From: Elymus sibiricus
Taxonomy: Eukaryota; Streptophyta; Magnoliopsida; Poales; Poaceae
Assembly: GCA_039707655.1 (NCBI GenBank)
Contig: CM077675.1
Location: 420,069,162-420,133,161 of the forward strand
Length of the DNA stretch: 64,000 bases
Reading direction: 5' to 3'
Position numbers and translations under genes: made by a program. Positions 18,419 through 30,330 of this stretch are shown piece after piece. Under the pieces are notes generated by a model that saw only the letters and a program-made list of their open reading frames with translations, did no database searches and was not told where the DNA came from. Every line of letters starts with the position of its first letter. Positions within the stretch are counted from its first letter, which is position 1.

Positions 18419-20574
18419 TGTGTTAGAATTGTATACAAAGAGCTCTTGAGCCTCAAAATCAGGAAGCCCAAATGTTGTAGAAATTGTTGCTACATCAGAA
18501 TATTTTTGGCGAACTAGGGTGCGGCTATTTGCCGTTTATTGCGATGCAAACGGCTGCCTCACATACAACATGCGGTGGTAGTTAGGCATGCTGATGTCAA
18601 TCGAATTTCTAAGTTTTCTTTTTTTTACATTTTAAATGCATATAGTCAAAAACTTAAATTTAGTTAAGAAAAATTTAAACCAGGAATTTGAAGAAATGTT
18701 AACCTAGTATAAAAATATTTTTAGTGCCTTTTTAAAATGTCGAGGACTTAAAAAAAGGTCATGCCAATGAAAAAATGTTCGTGTGTTTAAAACAAATGCA
18801 TGCGATTTTTTTTAAAAAAATGGGTATACAATGTAAGAAAAGGTTTGCTTGCTAAAAAATGTTTTGTACTAATAAAACATGTTGGTGATAAAAAATGTTT
18901 TTGACATTACAAATGTTATATACAATGTAAAAAATAATTCACATAGGTTAAGACTATGCACGCAACATCTTAAAGAAATAATCACGTGTTTTAAAAAATA
19001 TCCATGAAATTTGAAAATGTTTATACAATGCAAAACAAATGTTGTGTGGTATACAAAAATGTTTATTGCCACTAAAAAATGTACAACATCTATTTGGAAA
19101 ATGTTACCGTGTATTAGGAAAAGTTTGCAAAATATGTATTTAAAAAACTGTACTCCGTATGAGCATCAACTAATTCCATATGGAATAACTACATCATGTA
19201 CTTGAAAAATGTCCAACGTTCATTAGAAAAATATTTCACGTTTGATCTAAAATGTACATTGTGTGCTGACAAAATTAGACATGTATTTGAAAAAAATCTG
19301 ATAAAAGCCGACGAAGTAACAAAAAGGAAAGCAAAAAAGCTGAAGAAAACGAGGAAAAAAGCCAAAGTATAATGAATAGAAAAAAAGGAAAGAACCATTG
19401 AGAAAACAAGGAAAACCATAGCAAAATGAAGAAAACAAAAAAAGTCTAAGAAAACCAATGAATAAATAAATAAAACCAGAGGAAAAAATATAAAAATAAA
19501 ATAAAAAACGATAGAAAACTGAAGCAGAAAAAAGCTATAGCGCGTAGCAAACAAATCACGCTAATGGGTCGGGCTGCTAGACGTCGCCTTTAGGCCATTC
19601 CTATTAGGAATAGGAATCGTTACATGCCACCTCTAGTTTTGGCGATGGTGTCCGAAATCACTAATTGAGGAGTACTCCTTTCAAAGATCATTCCCACATC
19701 CCCAGGTTGCGACAAGTGGCGTACTGTATATGTGTCATTTGTCGAAACCTGAAAGTTTTCCCTTTTTTCGTAGATTCGTATTTTCAAAACGTTTTATCTC
19801 TTATACCGTGCATCTAAATCTTGAGCCGTTTTCACCTTTGGATTCCTAGTGTCAAGATCTTCAAAATTAGATCCCATGTTGATAGGTTTTGACGAACTTT
19901 TTTTTCACGAAAAAACCCGTGCCTCTCGCGAAAAAAAACGCGTTTTTTTTCATTTTCGATAGGCACGGCCGTGCCTCTCGCGGAAGCAAAACCGTGCCTC
20001 TCGTGAAAGAATAAAAAGTAAAAAACGCATTTTTTGTTTTCGAGAGGCACGGCCTCTCGTGAAAGCAAATCAGTGCCTTTCGCGAAAGAAAAACCGTGCC
20101 TCTCAAGGAAGAAAAAAAAAGAAAACATGTTTTTTTCGTTTCCGAGAGGCACGGCCATGCCTCTTGCGGAAGCAAATCCGTGTCTTTCATGAAAGAAAAA
20201 CCGTGCTTTTCGAGAAAAAAAAACACGTTTTTTCATGGAAAAAACCTTCGAAAAAACCCCATCTAAAAAGCCGAAAACGCGTGCGGAAAAATAAAAATAC
20301 AAAAATCCGGAGGGAACGCTCAGAGCGCGACACGAGGCGGGGACTAAGAACGCACCAAGTGAATCGCGTGGGAGTGATCGTTGGAAGGCTCCCGAAGTAG
20401 CACTCGCAAACTAGGTGCTCTCATCGGTGTGAGGCTGCGTTAGAATTGTAGACAAAGAGCTCTTGGGCCTCAAAACTAGGAAGCCCAAATGTTGCAGCAA
20501 CGTGCTAAGACGAATCAGCCCAACGACCCAGTTGTAGAAACTGTTGCTACTTCAGAATATTTCGGCGAACAACT
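18419..20574. repeat. Degenerate repeat block bounded by a direct duplication
   Basis: About 95 bp at 18419-18513 recur at 20437-20574 in the same orientation, sharing GTTAGAATTGTA-ACAAAG and AGGAAGCCCAAATGTTG; the second copy has an extra 38 bp or so. Between them lie an A-rich tract with recurring AAAAAATGTT phrases (18,600-19,450) and a GAGAGGCACGG array (19,900-20,270). The block may be a decayed DNA transposon, but I could not fix its termini. Confidence 0.5.
19900..20270. repeat. Degenerate tandem array with GAGAGGCACGGCCGTGCCTC-type cores
   Basis: Three units start near 19,957, 20,041 and 20,143, spaced 84-102 bp. Each has a self-complementary GGCACGGCC core, then GAAAGCAAA-CCGTGCC blocks and a poly-T/ACGC(A/G) stretch. 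Frames across it are repeat artefacts. Confidence 0.75.
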
Positions 20575-21774
20575 CTGAAAGAGTAGGAAAAAAAGCTTTG
20601 GAAGTGTTGGAGAAAAAGGGCTGGAACTTTCAAAGGTCAGGAGAAGAACAAGCACCCGAAGAACTTTCTTTTCAAAAAAGGGAGAGGGAGTAGCCCGACC
20701 TATGCATCGCATTATGGTGGGCAGCGGCACCTAAATTAATTGAACTGCCAAGGACAAGGATCCACTTCGGATGATGCTCTGTCTTTTTTCACAAAGCGTG
20801 CATACGTGGAAGTTTACAGCATTAGGTTACAAACGAACTCTTTTTGAAAGCCTATAATCGTTAAAAAACAAACACATGTTATAGTTTTCGCTCGCCGGCG
20901 CGAACTGCCTCTGCGCCGCCTGTTCCTCTGCAAGGATCTCGGAACAATGGGGGAAGCCTCATCACCTTTTTTTCTTTGTTTGTTGCAACATGAGAGAATG
21001 CTCTCTTCAGCAAACCCATGTGCCCATCAAACTGCCTGGTGCCTCTAGTTTTCCTCCCGGGAAACCTCGGTCGAATCCCGCTTCCTCCCTTTTTTTGAAT
21101 ATTTTTCTTCAATAGGGGGTGGCAAATTATGCATAAAATAAGTTTTAGATACACGAAAAATTTACAACATTTTTTCTCACAAATTGTAAAATATGCAAAT
21201 AAATTAGTTTAGGTACATGGATAATTTCCTTTTTTTCTACCCATCAATGAATTTTTTATTATTTCTTTTCCGTACTTTACTATGGCAATTTTTTAACCAT
21301 CGCAAGTTTATATTATAGACCATGGCAAATTTAATTTATAGAGCATGGCAAATTTAGTTTTTCGACAATGAAAATTTAGTTTGGACCATGGAAATTTTAG
21401 TTTTGGGACCATGGCAAATTTCACACAAAAAAAGTAGTTTCCTTACCACAAAATGCAGTGGTAAAATTTCCATGGGCATAGTACACTTGATTTGTTTCTC
21501 AAAAATATGTGGTACCTTTTATCCACTAGCTGCTGCAACTTTTGCCATGATCATGGCATTTTTTGCTCCTTCAAAATCATGTTTTTTTGCTAATTGTATC
21601 TTTTTTGGTCACATGGCAATTTGCATTTTTTAATAGTGTTTACATATAGTCTCATGGTAATTTCACAGTTTTGTTAATTTCTAAAACATTTTTCTATTTT
21701 TCTGCATATAAATAAAGATTGGGCCTGATACCGAACATATTGGACTGACATCAGTCCATTATTCGGGTCCTTTT
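20575..21774. other. AT-rich repetitive segment without genes
   Basis: No gene was found. CATGGCAAATTTAGTTT-like phrases recur about five times between 21,295 and 21,425, indicating a short degenerate repeat. The 20,880-21,110 part is GC-richer but has no convincing exon. Confidence 0.5.
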
Positions 21775-21790
21775 GAAAAAGAGGTTATAA

Positions 21791-22442
21791 TAGATCGTTC
21801 GTCTACACGGAGCCGCCTCCTTCCCTAAAAAATTAGGGTTCTCGTGCCTCCCGCCCGCGCCGCCTCGTCCTTCGTGGCTTTAGGGCCATGGAGTCACGAT
21901 GGATCCCCCCTTACTGGTGGGAGAGCTCCGTTTTTAGATGTGTCTTCGTGATTTGTTAGGGTTTGTGTCCTGCTCACGAAGGCGAGACGGCGACGGCTCT
22001 CTGAAGATAGAATAAGGTTCTTCCCGCCTAGGCCCCGATCCGGTGGTGCATCTAGCATCGACGGTGAGCATTTAGAGGTGTGTCTTCGGTGGATCTGTCT
22101 TTCGTGGATTTGCTCGGATCTGTTCGTCGTTCGTGTGTCTTCAGATTGGATTCTTCTGATCTACGCTACTCTTCATTGGCGACGGTTACTGTTCCGGTGC
22201 TTTGGTCCCATGGGGCCTTAGCACGACGACTTTCAGACTGTCTAGTACAAGTTAGTTTTGCCCGCCTTCAGTGAAGGAGGGGAGATGACGGCGACGCATC
22301 TTCGGCTCGCTTCAGTGATTGTAGTCGTCACTAGATGGTCCATGGATTTGTATGTAATTTTTATTATTTCTGATGTTCGTTGTACTGTTAAAATTGAAGA
22401 TGAATAAATCGGATGTTTTCCCGTAAAAAAGAAAAAGAAAAA
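21791..22442 (+). mobile_element. Non-LTR retroposon (non-autonomous LINE/SINE-like) with A-rich tail
   Basis: About 650 bp ends in an A-rich AAAAAAGAAAAAG tail. It is bounded by a near-perfect 16-bp duplication, GAAAAAGAGGTTATAA (21775-21790) and GAAAAGGAGGTTACAA (22443-22458), which agree at 14 positions. This is the signature of target-primed reverse transcription. The 5' part (CCTAAAAAATTAGGG, then GC-rich) resembles LINE leaders. There is no long open frame. Confidence 0.72.
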
Positions 22443-22499
22443 GAAAAGGAGGTTACAAATGAACTGAAGAAAAGCAGAAGGATAAGATAGTTGGTATCG

Positions 22500-22710
22500 T
22501 GAGGAGCTTGTGAGTCGTGACCTTGTCCGACTCCAGTACGCCTATCTCTCCGGTAGGGCGGTGCACGTCCAAGACGGCGACCACGGCGACGGCCGTGGAA
22601 CGATCTACTTCATCAATGGCACCACGTTATTCGCGTACAAGTACACCCTCGATGAGGACATCCCGGTGCTCGACCCGCCGGTGATAGTCCTCGAGCTGTG
22701 GCGGTACTAG
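22500..22710 (+). pseudogene. Unidentified coding remnant
   Basis: A frame of about 66 codons ends with TAG at 22708. It contains GRGTIYFINGTTLFAYKYTL and DPPVIVLELWRY, which look like the end of a globular plant protein. There is no ATG; the frame is open from a GTG at 22510. I do not recognise the family with any confidence. It lies downstream of the RING gene on the other strand. Confidence 0.35.
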
Positions 22711-23121
22711 GAGGAACGGCACGGCCACATCGCTCGAGGAACGAAGGGCCGGTCTTGATCAACTAAGCTTTTGCTTTGCAGCAACACAATGACCAACTAT
22801 GCCTTCTTTTTCTTGCTGAACTGACAAGAATTTGACTCATGCCACCGTACAGCACGGGTAATGATGGGAGAAGAGAAGCAGATACAAAGCTGGAGCTGAT
22901 CATTTGCCCCTCTTGCTTTCTTCTTCCTTTCCTGCTAGGTCCTTTCTCTAGCGGGCAGCAGCCAGGCGTGCCACGAGGAGAACGAGAAAACGTAACAAAA
23001 ATGAAAGGGCTTTGCAAGAGGGAAACAGTTTATATCATATATATTCACAAGTTGGAGGGGACTCGAGACTTGAGGCAGCGCCCACAATTTTTAGCACAGT
23101 TTCATGCTATCTGACATAGAT

Positions 23122-26100
23122 TCATGAGCTCCCCTTGTCCGCGTCCGACGACGACGACGAAGGTACTGCTGAAGCTTTGCATATCGGACACCAGTTCTTC
23201 TGTCTGAGCCACTCCTGAATGCAGCACACATGGTACTGATGCTCACACTTCATTCTACCAACCTCCTCGTCCTCGACGTACTCCTCCTGTGATGTGATAT
23301 CCGGTCAATGTCAAAAACATATGCAAGCAGCACAAAAACAAATAGCAGTATAGTAGTGCACAAACACAAACAATAGCTTCTCGCGACAGAAACAGTAATA
23401 ATGGCCATGAACTGGGAAATACCTGGCATATGCTGCATTTGACATCATCTACTACAGGTCTGTTCACTTCCAGCGCTGGATTCGCTCGTTTATACACGAC
23501 TCGACTGAGACACTTTGCCAATTGCTCTTCAGAAAGGGCCGTGCTCACGGAGCCAATTCTATCCTCTAGTTGTAGTAATTCCTGAGTAAAACAAATCACA
23601 TGAGCTTCTGGAGTCTGAACTTGACGAGCATATGGCTACGTTTTAAGAATTGTACACGCAAACCGAATGGTTAGAGTAACAATTCTTAACAAAGAAAATA
23701 ACGACTCATATCAAAATATTACGGGACAATCAGTATCCTCTGAGTAATACCTCATAAGACATGTCGTCAATATCCATTCTCATATCTCTATGCTGATCAT
23801 TCAAGCCGAGGCCACTGAGGAATAGATTGGTTTCCAGCACCAGCAATTGCTGCCAATATTTCGTACAGAATACGCTTCAGAGCTATGTTGGCAAGAAACA
23901 GAAAATGAAAGTTGCAAACAAGGACAAAAGGACTGACCTCATAAGACAATTCATCATGTTGTTCGATCCTTTCCAATGCTAGCAACACCTGTACACAGTA
24001 AGCATTCCATATATCAACACTGTTATTGCGTTCTCGTGTCAAGACTTCCTAGCAGCTAATAAAAAGCACTGCACTGTAAACTATGATAGTATGATCAGTT
24101 TCATCCCAAACAAAACCTAAGCACAAAATCAAACAACTCAGACAGTACATGGAGTTTTTTTACCTCTGCAATTCCGTCCATGTTCATGCGTCTGTAGACA
24201 TCTCTAAACATTTGTGGTGACCTATCCTCGGGACGAGAACTCGCTCTGCTCCTTGATGTGCGGTTACTAGAGCCTTGACGACTAGAAGAGTAAATTGCAT
24301 GAGGAAGTTCCATAGGAAAAGGCCTAGTTGACCTCTGTGGGGGAACTTCTTCCAACGAAAATCGGGCCCAATCTGGTTGACGAGCTCCCGAAACAGTCTC
24401 ACGCATAGCAAACACGCCCTGCTCTGTTTCATCTGGCATCCTCATCCTAGCCTGCTGAGTAGAAGGACGCCTAGTCCTTGCTGAATCTGCAGAATCCCGA
24501 ATAGTTCTGTTGCTAGTCCTTGTTGCTTGTTGAGAAGCTGATTGTTCAGAGTCTCTGACTCTAGGACCAGTAATGCCAGGATACAAGGAAGGTGAATGAC
24601 CTAAACTGGACTGCCCACTGAAGCCCCTTGGTCTTGAAGAAGTCTGTCCATCAGAAATCCTCTTTCTCGTAATCTCAGTCCTCTTACCACTGACAGAATT
24701 AGATGAAGAACAGCCTGACGGCAAAACATCAGAGATTGATGTGCAACCAAGGTTTTTAATACCGCGCCTTTGTACCCCAGGACCAGCACCATTTGATGAT
24801 TTCACACCAATGGCCGAATTGCGAGGCCCAGTAGGCTGATGAACAGAAGTAGATGCAGTTTGAGTTTTACCCAAAACGATTTCCTCTTTATCCTTCTGCC
24901 TACGTGGTTTAGTCCTCGGTGCAGTATTTCTGGCCACAGAATCAACTGCATGTGGAGAACTCCCTGAAGAAGCAGATGAATCTAAAACTTCAGGATCTAG
25001 CCCTGTTGGCTGATCCCCAGTGGTTGATGTGGATGATGAATCTTCTGACTCAATCTGCTGAGCACATGGATGCCCATCCTCCTCATCAGCAATAGCTTTC
25101 TTGCTACCCTGCAGACGGTTGACAACAGTTCTTCTGTTACTACTTTCAGCATTGTTAAACTGTGCCGACAATGGGCGCCTTAGCTTTTCCTCGTAATTCT
25201 TTCTGACAGGAGCCTTTGAAGAGCTTGCAGATATCGACTTCGATCCTGATGAATTGAAAGAGTCACGCAGATACCCCGGCTTTTCCTTATTGCCAGCCCA
25301 TGTTGCTTTTGTGGGGTTGAGCTTTGTGGTGTTCCCTGGCTTATTCTGGAACTGATTTGGTCTCTCCTCATTGCCTTGATTTCTCAAGGAGACGCCAGAA
25401 CCTCTTCTTAGAAGGCCAATGGTTGTGGTGGATCTACCAGCGTTCTCCTCCATGGCAACTTGTGTTACACTTCTGCAACCAAAATGCAATGAAAGTTAGG
25501 ACCTAATGCTGCTACAAACAGTCAGAAAGATAACCTCAACTTTTTTTTTCGCGAATACGCAAAGTGCGTATCATTCCATTGATAGGTAGAAGATAACCTC
25601 AAATATGTAAATCCGCATGTAGAAATGATACAGTTCACGCAAGAAAATGGGAAGAAGGTAATGATACCAATCTCCAATAGCACCAAACAATCCAACATTG
25701 CACCTGCTGTTAGTTAAGAACATTCAACTACACTCCAAGGAAGCTATATTCACCTATGTTTATGAAATTATATCAAATCACTACATTGCAGCGGCGCTAC
25801 AAGTTAACTGGCCGCTCTACAGTTTTTTCATTTTAAGCAAACAAAAAATATATCAGAAAATATTTCCTAAAATGTAATCAATAGATTTTTGTAACAAAAT
25901 AAGACCCTCTGTTCATTATCCTATCTGCCTCTTCGCCGTCATCTGTTCATTAACCCAAAACCAATTGGAATTAGCAGTGGAATGAAAACGACTTGATCGA
26001 AAGCTCCATATAACAGTTTAGATTGTGATACAGCGATGCCGAATTTCCTGCTTCAAACAAAAGACAGTCCTGGGACCACCCACACAATATAAAAACACTT

Positions 26101-26352
26101 GGGTCATGGATAACTACGAGTATATCATGTGCAAACATCATTCCTATCCTACCACATCGAAAAAGTAATTTATTTGAAGATACGCATACAGGAAAACTGC
26201 CTATCGATTTACAAACGAGGAAATGTTGGCAAAATTCTCGATCGCGTAAAGAATGACAGAAACACAATAGGCACAACCAACTCTCCTCCTCTGCCTTCTG
26301 AATCATCATGAGAGAATCCCTCCCCTCAGCTCATAAACACACACACACACAT

Positions 26353-26392
<40 letters not shown>

Positions 26393-26870
26393 CTGCATAA
26401 TAGGAGTATGCGTGTATCTGGGATCGAAACGATCACCGGCGCAACAACCATGCAGCAGCCTAAACCGAGGGAGAAAGAAAAAAAAACGAAATCCGCAGGA
26501 AAAACCGACCAATCCAAAGCCCAGATGATCGACACGCCCACAGCAAACGGGGCGGAAATCGCAGGCCGAAGGTAGACCCTCTCCTCCTGAACAAAATCCC
26601 CACCAACACTAACGGACACGAAGGGAAGAAACGATCGAGGGAACGGAGATCCCCGAGCTCGTTCGCCTCTCCCTCCCTATGCAAGATGATCTATAATCGT
26701 CCATCCATTTCGTACCTCCTCCTCCTCCTCCTCGGACCGGCGGCGGAAGCGTCGTCGACGGCGGCGGCGGCGCCGACCCCCTTTTTTTTTCTTTCTCTTT
26801 GTCCTCCCCTCCCCCTCGTTTTCTTCTTCTCCTGACGCGGAATGGAAACGGAGGAGACGGCGTGCGGTCC
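23122..26870 (-). CDS. RING-H2 E3 ubiquitin-protein ligase (MBR/HIP1-like), 587 residues
   Basis: Coding exons: 25453-24164, 23988-23938, 23849-23751, 23581-23423 and 23286-23122. All introns are GT-AG and phase 0. A 5' leader exon probably ends at the GTACG donor at 26716, with an acceptor at 25473. The first 430 residues are Ser/Arg/Pro-rich and probably disordered. Short exons 2 and 3 each end in SYE. The RING-H2 finger spans residues 529-569 as C-x2-C-x14-C-x-H-x2-H-x2-C-x10-C-x2-C, and all eight zinc ligands are present (KCSICQ, MKCEHQYH, NWCPICK). Such proteins recruit an E2 and ubiquitinate substrates; the MBR/HIP1 resemblance rests on the DMRMDIDDMSYEELL region and the RING. The substrate is unknown. 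This is the only intact host gene in the window. The 5' limit is approximate. Confidence 0.9.
25540..25589 (-). mobile_element. Extremely short (50-bp) retroposon tail in the RING gene intron
   Basis: On the minus strand this reads as a 3' tail ending in nine A. It is flanked by a perfect 13-bp duplication AAGATAACCTCAA (25527-25539 and 25590-25602). The body ATGATACGCA...GCGTATTCGCG resembles 3' ends of Triticeae LINEs. It is a strongly 5'-truncated insertion in the first intron or leader region. Confidence 0.75.
26336..26389 (+). repeat. (CA)n-(GA)n compound microsatellite
   Basis: CA repeats are followed by about 14 GA units, in the 5' intron region of the RING gene. It is a likely polymorphic marker. 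Confidence 0.95.
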
Positions 26871-26894
26871 GGACGGGGAGGATTTGGTCAGATC

Positions 26895-26975
26895 CGAGGC
26901 GATTTATTTAGCAGCTGGCCGTAGCGGGTCGGGCGCGCGGCGGATAACGGGGCCCCGCCGCGGCCACGTGGCGCG
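26895..26975 (-). promoter_or_regulatory. Putative RING gene promoter: TATA-like box and G-box
   Basis: The minus strand has TAAATAAATC at 26901-26910, just upstream of the GC- and GAG-rich leader. A palindromic GCCACGTGGC (CACGTG at 26965-26970) lies about 55 bp further upstream. CACGTG in this setting is a G-box/ABRE-type site for bZIP or bHLH factors. The assignment rests on position and motif only. Confidence 0.5.
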
Positions 26976-27235
26976 ATGACCGGGCGCCCGCGTCGCCCGT
27001 GCGCGGGTCAGTGGTGGCGCGCACGCGGAACGGAACCAGGTGCGGCTGCGTCGTGGTGCGCGTGCGTGCGCGCGCGCGCCGGCGGGCTTGACCGCGTCGG
27101 CGGTGACGCGCACGGGAGGCGGGTTCGGCTGGCGCCGCCGCCTCTGTCCCGGTCTCTCTCGCCGCCGGTTTTACCAAGAAAACTGAACTGCGAACTGTGT
27201 ATTATATCCTCGACGAAAGGATGGAATGTGGATTT

Positions 27236-30200
27236 TGGATGACTGGCTTTGATTGGGCGTGTCAATGTGTTATCTCATCTGGTTTATTAGCACTTAACCG
27301 TGGAAAACGCTTTTTGCGTGTGTGCAAAACGTATGTTGGAAGGTTAATTATGATGAGTAATCTTTGCATTTGCTGCTTTGGCTCGATCAAAACAGAATTC
27401 ATGAGAGGATGCGCGTGATGTACACGACGTCGGGCGCCCACGCTCGCGCATACACTCACCCCTATGAACACACACACATGCCTTATCCCCATGAGCACCT
27501 TTGAAAGACCGAGCCATCATTTATTGTGTTGTTATTTTGTTAAAGGCATTGTCTGACGGTGATGGCATTTGTTGTCTTGTTATTTTGTTAAAGATATTGC
27601 TTGGATATGCTTAGACTGATTTTTCAAAGTAAAACCTACATTCTGACCTTGACGGTTGAATCTGGTGATAGTGGCGCGTGAATGCCATTTTCTTTCTGAA
27701 GGCGTTGCTATTGAAGAAGCTCGTTGTCCGTGTGGTCTATCATGAGATGGTTGGTGTGGGTATGGACAATTTTTATAGTTTGCCAACCGCGAATATGATC
27801 ACATTGGGCCTTTTTTTCTCCCGCCTACGCTTAGCTTTGGTCTTATTTGGTCTTATATGATTTTGCTAGTTGTGACGTGGTTTTGGTTGTATTGATGTTG
27901 ATTGTGTGCATCCTAATCAAGTAAAGGTTAGGTATATGCTCATTGTGTTTGTATTTTTTTCATGCTCCATTTGAGCTAATAAAAATTCATCATTTGTCAA
28001 CAAAATGGCAACCATGCAACCTGCTACTCTTTCACCCTTCGTCCTTTGTGTACGTCGTTCTCCTAGCTCCTCCCGCCTGTAAACACTCGCAACCTTCTTT
28101 GCTGGACGTCCTCCCTGCCCCACCATCTATTTTTCTACTCTTACACCTCGTTACCTTCTCCTCTCCAGCATCTCCTGGACTCTAGTCCACTTTCCCGCTA
28201 TAAGAGCACCTAGTAGAGAATTTTTGATAATTGATTTGATTGGGTGTGTTATATCATTTGGTTTATTACCACTTAACTATAGAAAAAACATATTGAAAAT
28301 ATTAATTACGGCGAGTTACTTTTTGTTTCACTATTTAAGTCGAATTAATAGGAAATCCAACACATGTGACGTTCAAGGGCCGGTAAGTACTCGGTCCATA
28401 TTAGCACTACATGTACCAGATTCAATCTGGAGGAGGATGAAATCCACCTTTTCTTTCTCTGTTCCTTTGCTCGAGCAGCTTGGTTTGCAAGTCCTTGGCA
28501 TATTTGATCCGATATATTGGTTGTCCTATACTCTACAATGCCTGACATTATTTTTGCTTTGTGTAATTTGCATCGTCCAAATGCTTCTATCCCTAATATC
28601 TTCACTTTCTTATGGTGTTTATGGAAAGACAGGAACAAAGTTCTCTTTTGCAAGAAAGTCACTCTTCTTCACCATGTGCATCTTGCTTCTAATGCAATAT
28701 CTTCAGCACAGGTTATACTGGACCCCAACTAATCTCCATCCTCCACCCAACAAGTTCCAGCACCATCAAGCTGTCAAACCCAAGGTGCAGAACAAATTTT
28801 GCAGGGATCCACAATCAAATCTGATTTACTTATTGCAGGAACTAAAGTCTATTCTGATGCTTGGAACAAGAAAAATATCCATGGCAGGGGACTGGAGGGT
28901 GCCACTGGGATTGGTGTTTTTGTCCATATTACCGATCAAGGAATTGATAGGAAAATCATGGTACAGGCGTGTGCGGGTGATGCTCATTCTCCACTATGTG
29001 CAGAAGCTTTGGCGCTTAGGCTAGCAGCCGCAGTGACGGCATCTCTTCACCTTAATCAGGTTTCATTCCTCAGTGACAATCTTTCCTTGGCAAAGATGGT
29101 GGCGTCCAGAAATATGAATGATGTCTTGATCACGTGGAGATGTCGCAACCCTCTCAGCAGGTTCATCCAGGACATATCCTCTCTAAATGCTGCTGTTTAT
29201 CACATCCCCAGGAACATCAATGGGGAGCTCATGATTGTGCTCATCAGGTTCTCAACTCAAGAGAAGAATCTGTCTTCAGTTGTATCCATTCCTACCAAGG
29301 CAATGGTTCTTTCCCTCTTTTACTTTCTCTTCAAAATATTCAAGTGGAAGGGTATGTATTCATGTTGTGCTTTGCTTCTGAGATGAATGGAAATTTGGTG
29401 CTTGTTGGCGCCTACTTGTGTTCAAAAAATGTGCGCAACCCACTATTCTTCCCCTCACGTCTTTGTCTTCGTTTTTCTTCTATCTCTTCCCACTCGTTAG
29501 CACTGTCGGTCTCCTCTACTCGGCGTCCTCTTAGCCCCACCTTCTCTCCGCCTAATCTCGCACATTCCTATCTTCCTTCTCTAGAATCTCGTGCACTCTA
29601 GTCCGGTTTCCCACCTTAAGACCCCTCAACAGAGAATTTTGGATAATTGACTTGATTGGGTGTGTTATCTCAATTGGTTTATTATCACTTAATAGTGAAA
29701 ATGTATATCGGAAGGTTAATTATGGTGAGCTATTTTTTCTTTCGCTATTTTAGCCGAATCAATACAAAACTCAACGTTGTATGACGCTCACCCCGTAGGG
29801 CAATTACATAACCCGCTAGTGTTCCTCCTCATGTCTTCGTCTTCATTTTTCTCCTAGCTCCTAATTCTCGCTAGCACTATCGGCTCCCCTATTCGATGTC
29901 CTCTCGTCCCCACTTTCTCTCTGCCTACTCTTGTACCTCGTTACTTTCTCTTCTCTAGAATCTCATGCACTCTAATCCACATTCCCATCTTAGGAAATCC
30001 TACAAGAAAATTGGTTAACTGACTTAATTGGGTGTGTTATCTCATTTTGTTTATTATCACTTAATAGTAGAATATGCATATTGGAGGTTTATGGTGAGGT
30101 TTTTCCTTTCACTATTTTAGCCGATTCAATACAAAATTAAACATGTGTAATGTTAACCCATTAGTCTTCTTCCTAGCTCATGCTGCTTGTTGGCACCGTC

Positions 30201-30330
30201 GGACTCCTCCCAAAACCACCTTCTCCTCACCTACTCTGACATCTTGCTACATTCTACTCTCCGGCATCTCATGTAATCTATTTGACTTTCCCGCCATAAT
30301 AGCCCCCAACTCAAGACCTGATGCCCTAAT
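27236..30330 (+). repeat. Degenerate tandem repeat array, about 325-380-bp units, interrupted by a LINE fragment
   Basis: Each unit has a C/T-rich half (TCTCGTGCACTCTAGTCC-like) and an AT-rich half with GATTGGGTGTGTTATCTCA, GGTTTATTA-CACTTAA and GGTTAATTATGG. The AT-rich half occurs near 27,252, 28,222, 29,637 and 30,012. The C/T-rich half occurs near 28,030, 29,455, 29,835 and 30,160. The copies are diverged. Frames within are not conserved between copies. Nothing else is recognised in 27,420-28,020 beyond an 87-bp stretch rich in CA and CGC words. Confidence 0.65.
28380..29440 (+). pseudogene. LINE fragment: C-terminal end with RNase H-like (RVT_3) domain
   Basis: Inserted within one unit of the tandem array. 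An upstream frame (28517-28732) reads LWCLWKDRNKVLFCKK, typical of the region after the LINE reverse transcriptase. The 28799-29386 frame holds an RNase H-like fold (VYSDAWNKK, SPLCAEALALRLAAAV, VSFLSDNLSLAKM, LNAAVYHIPRNING). A one-base frameshift near 29,225 moves the end into another frame (AHDCAHQV). The reverse transcriptase and endonuclease are absent, so the copy is 5'-truncated and dead. I found no clear target duplication or poly-A tail. Confidence 0.75.

Noticed and set aside
19189..19554. 121-codon Phe-rich minus-strand frame resembling a membrane protein
   Set aside because: Comes from A-rich repeat DNA and contains only Phe/Ser/Leu runs.
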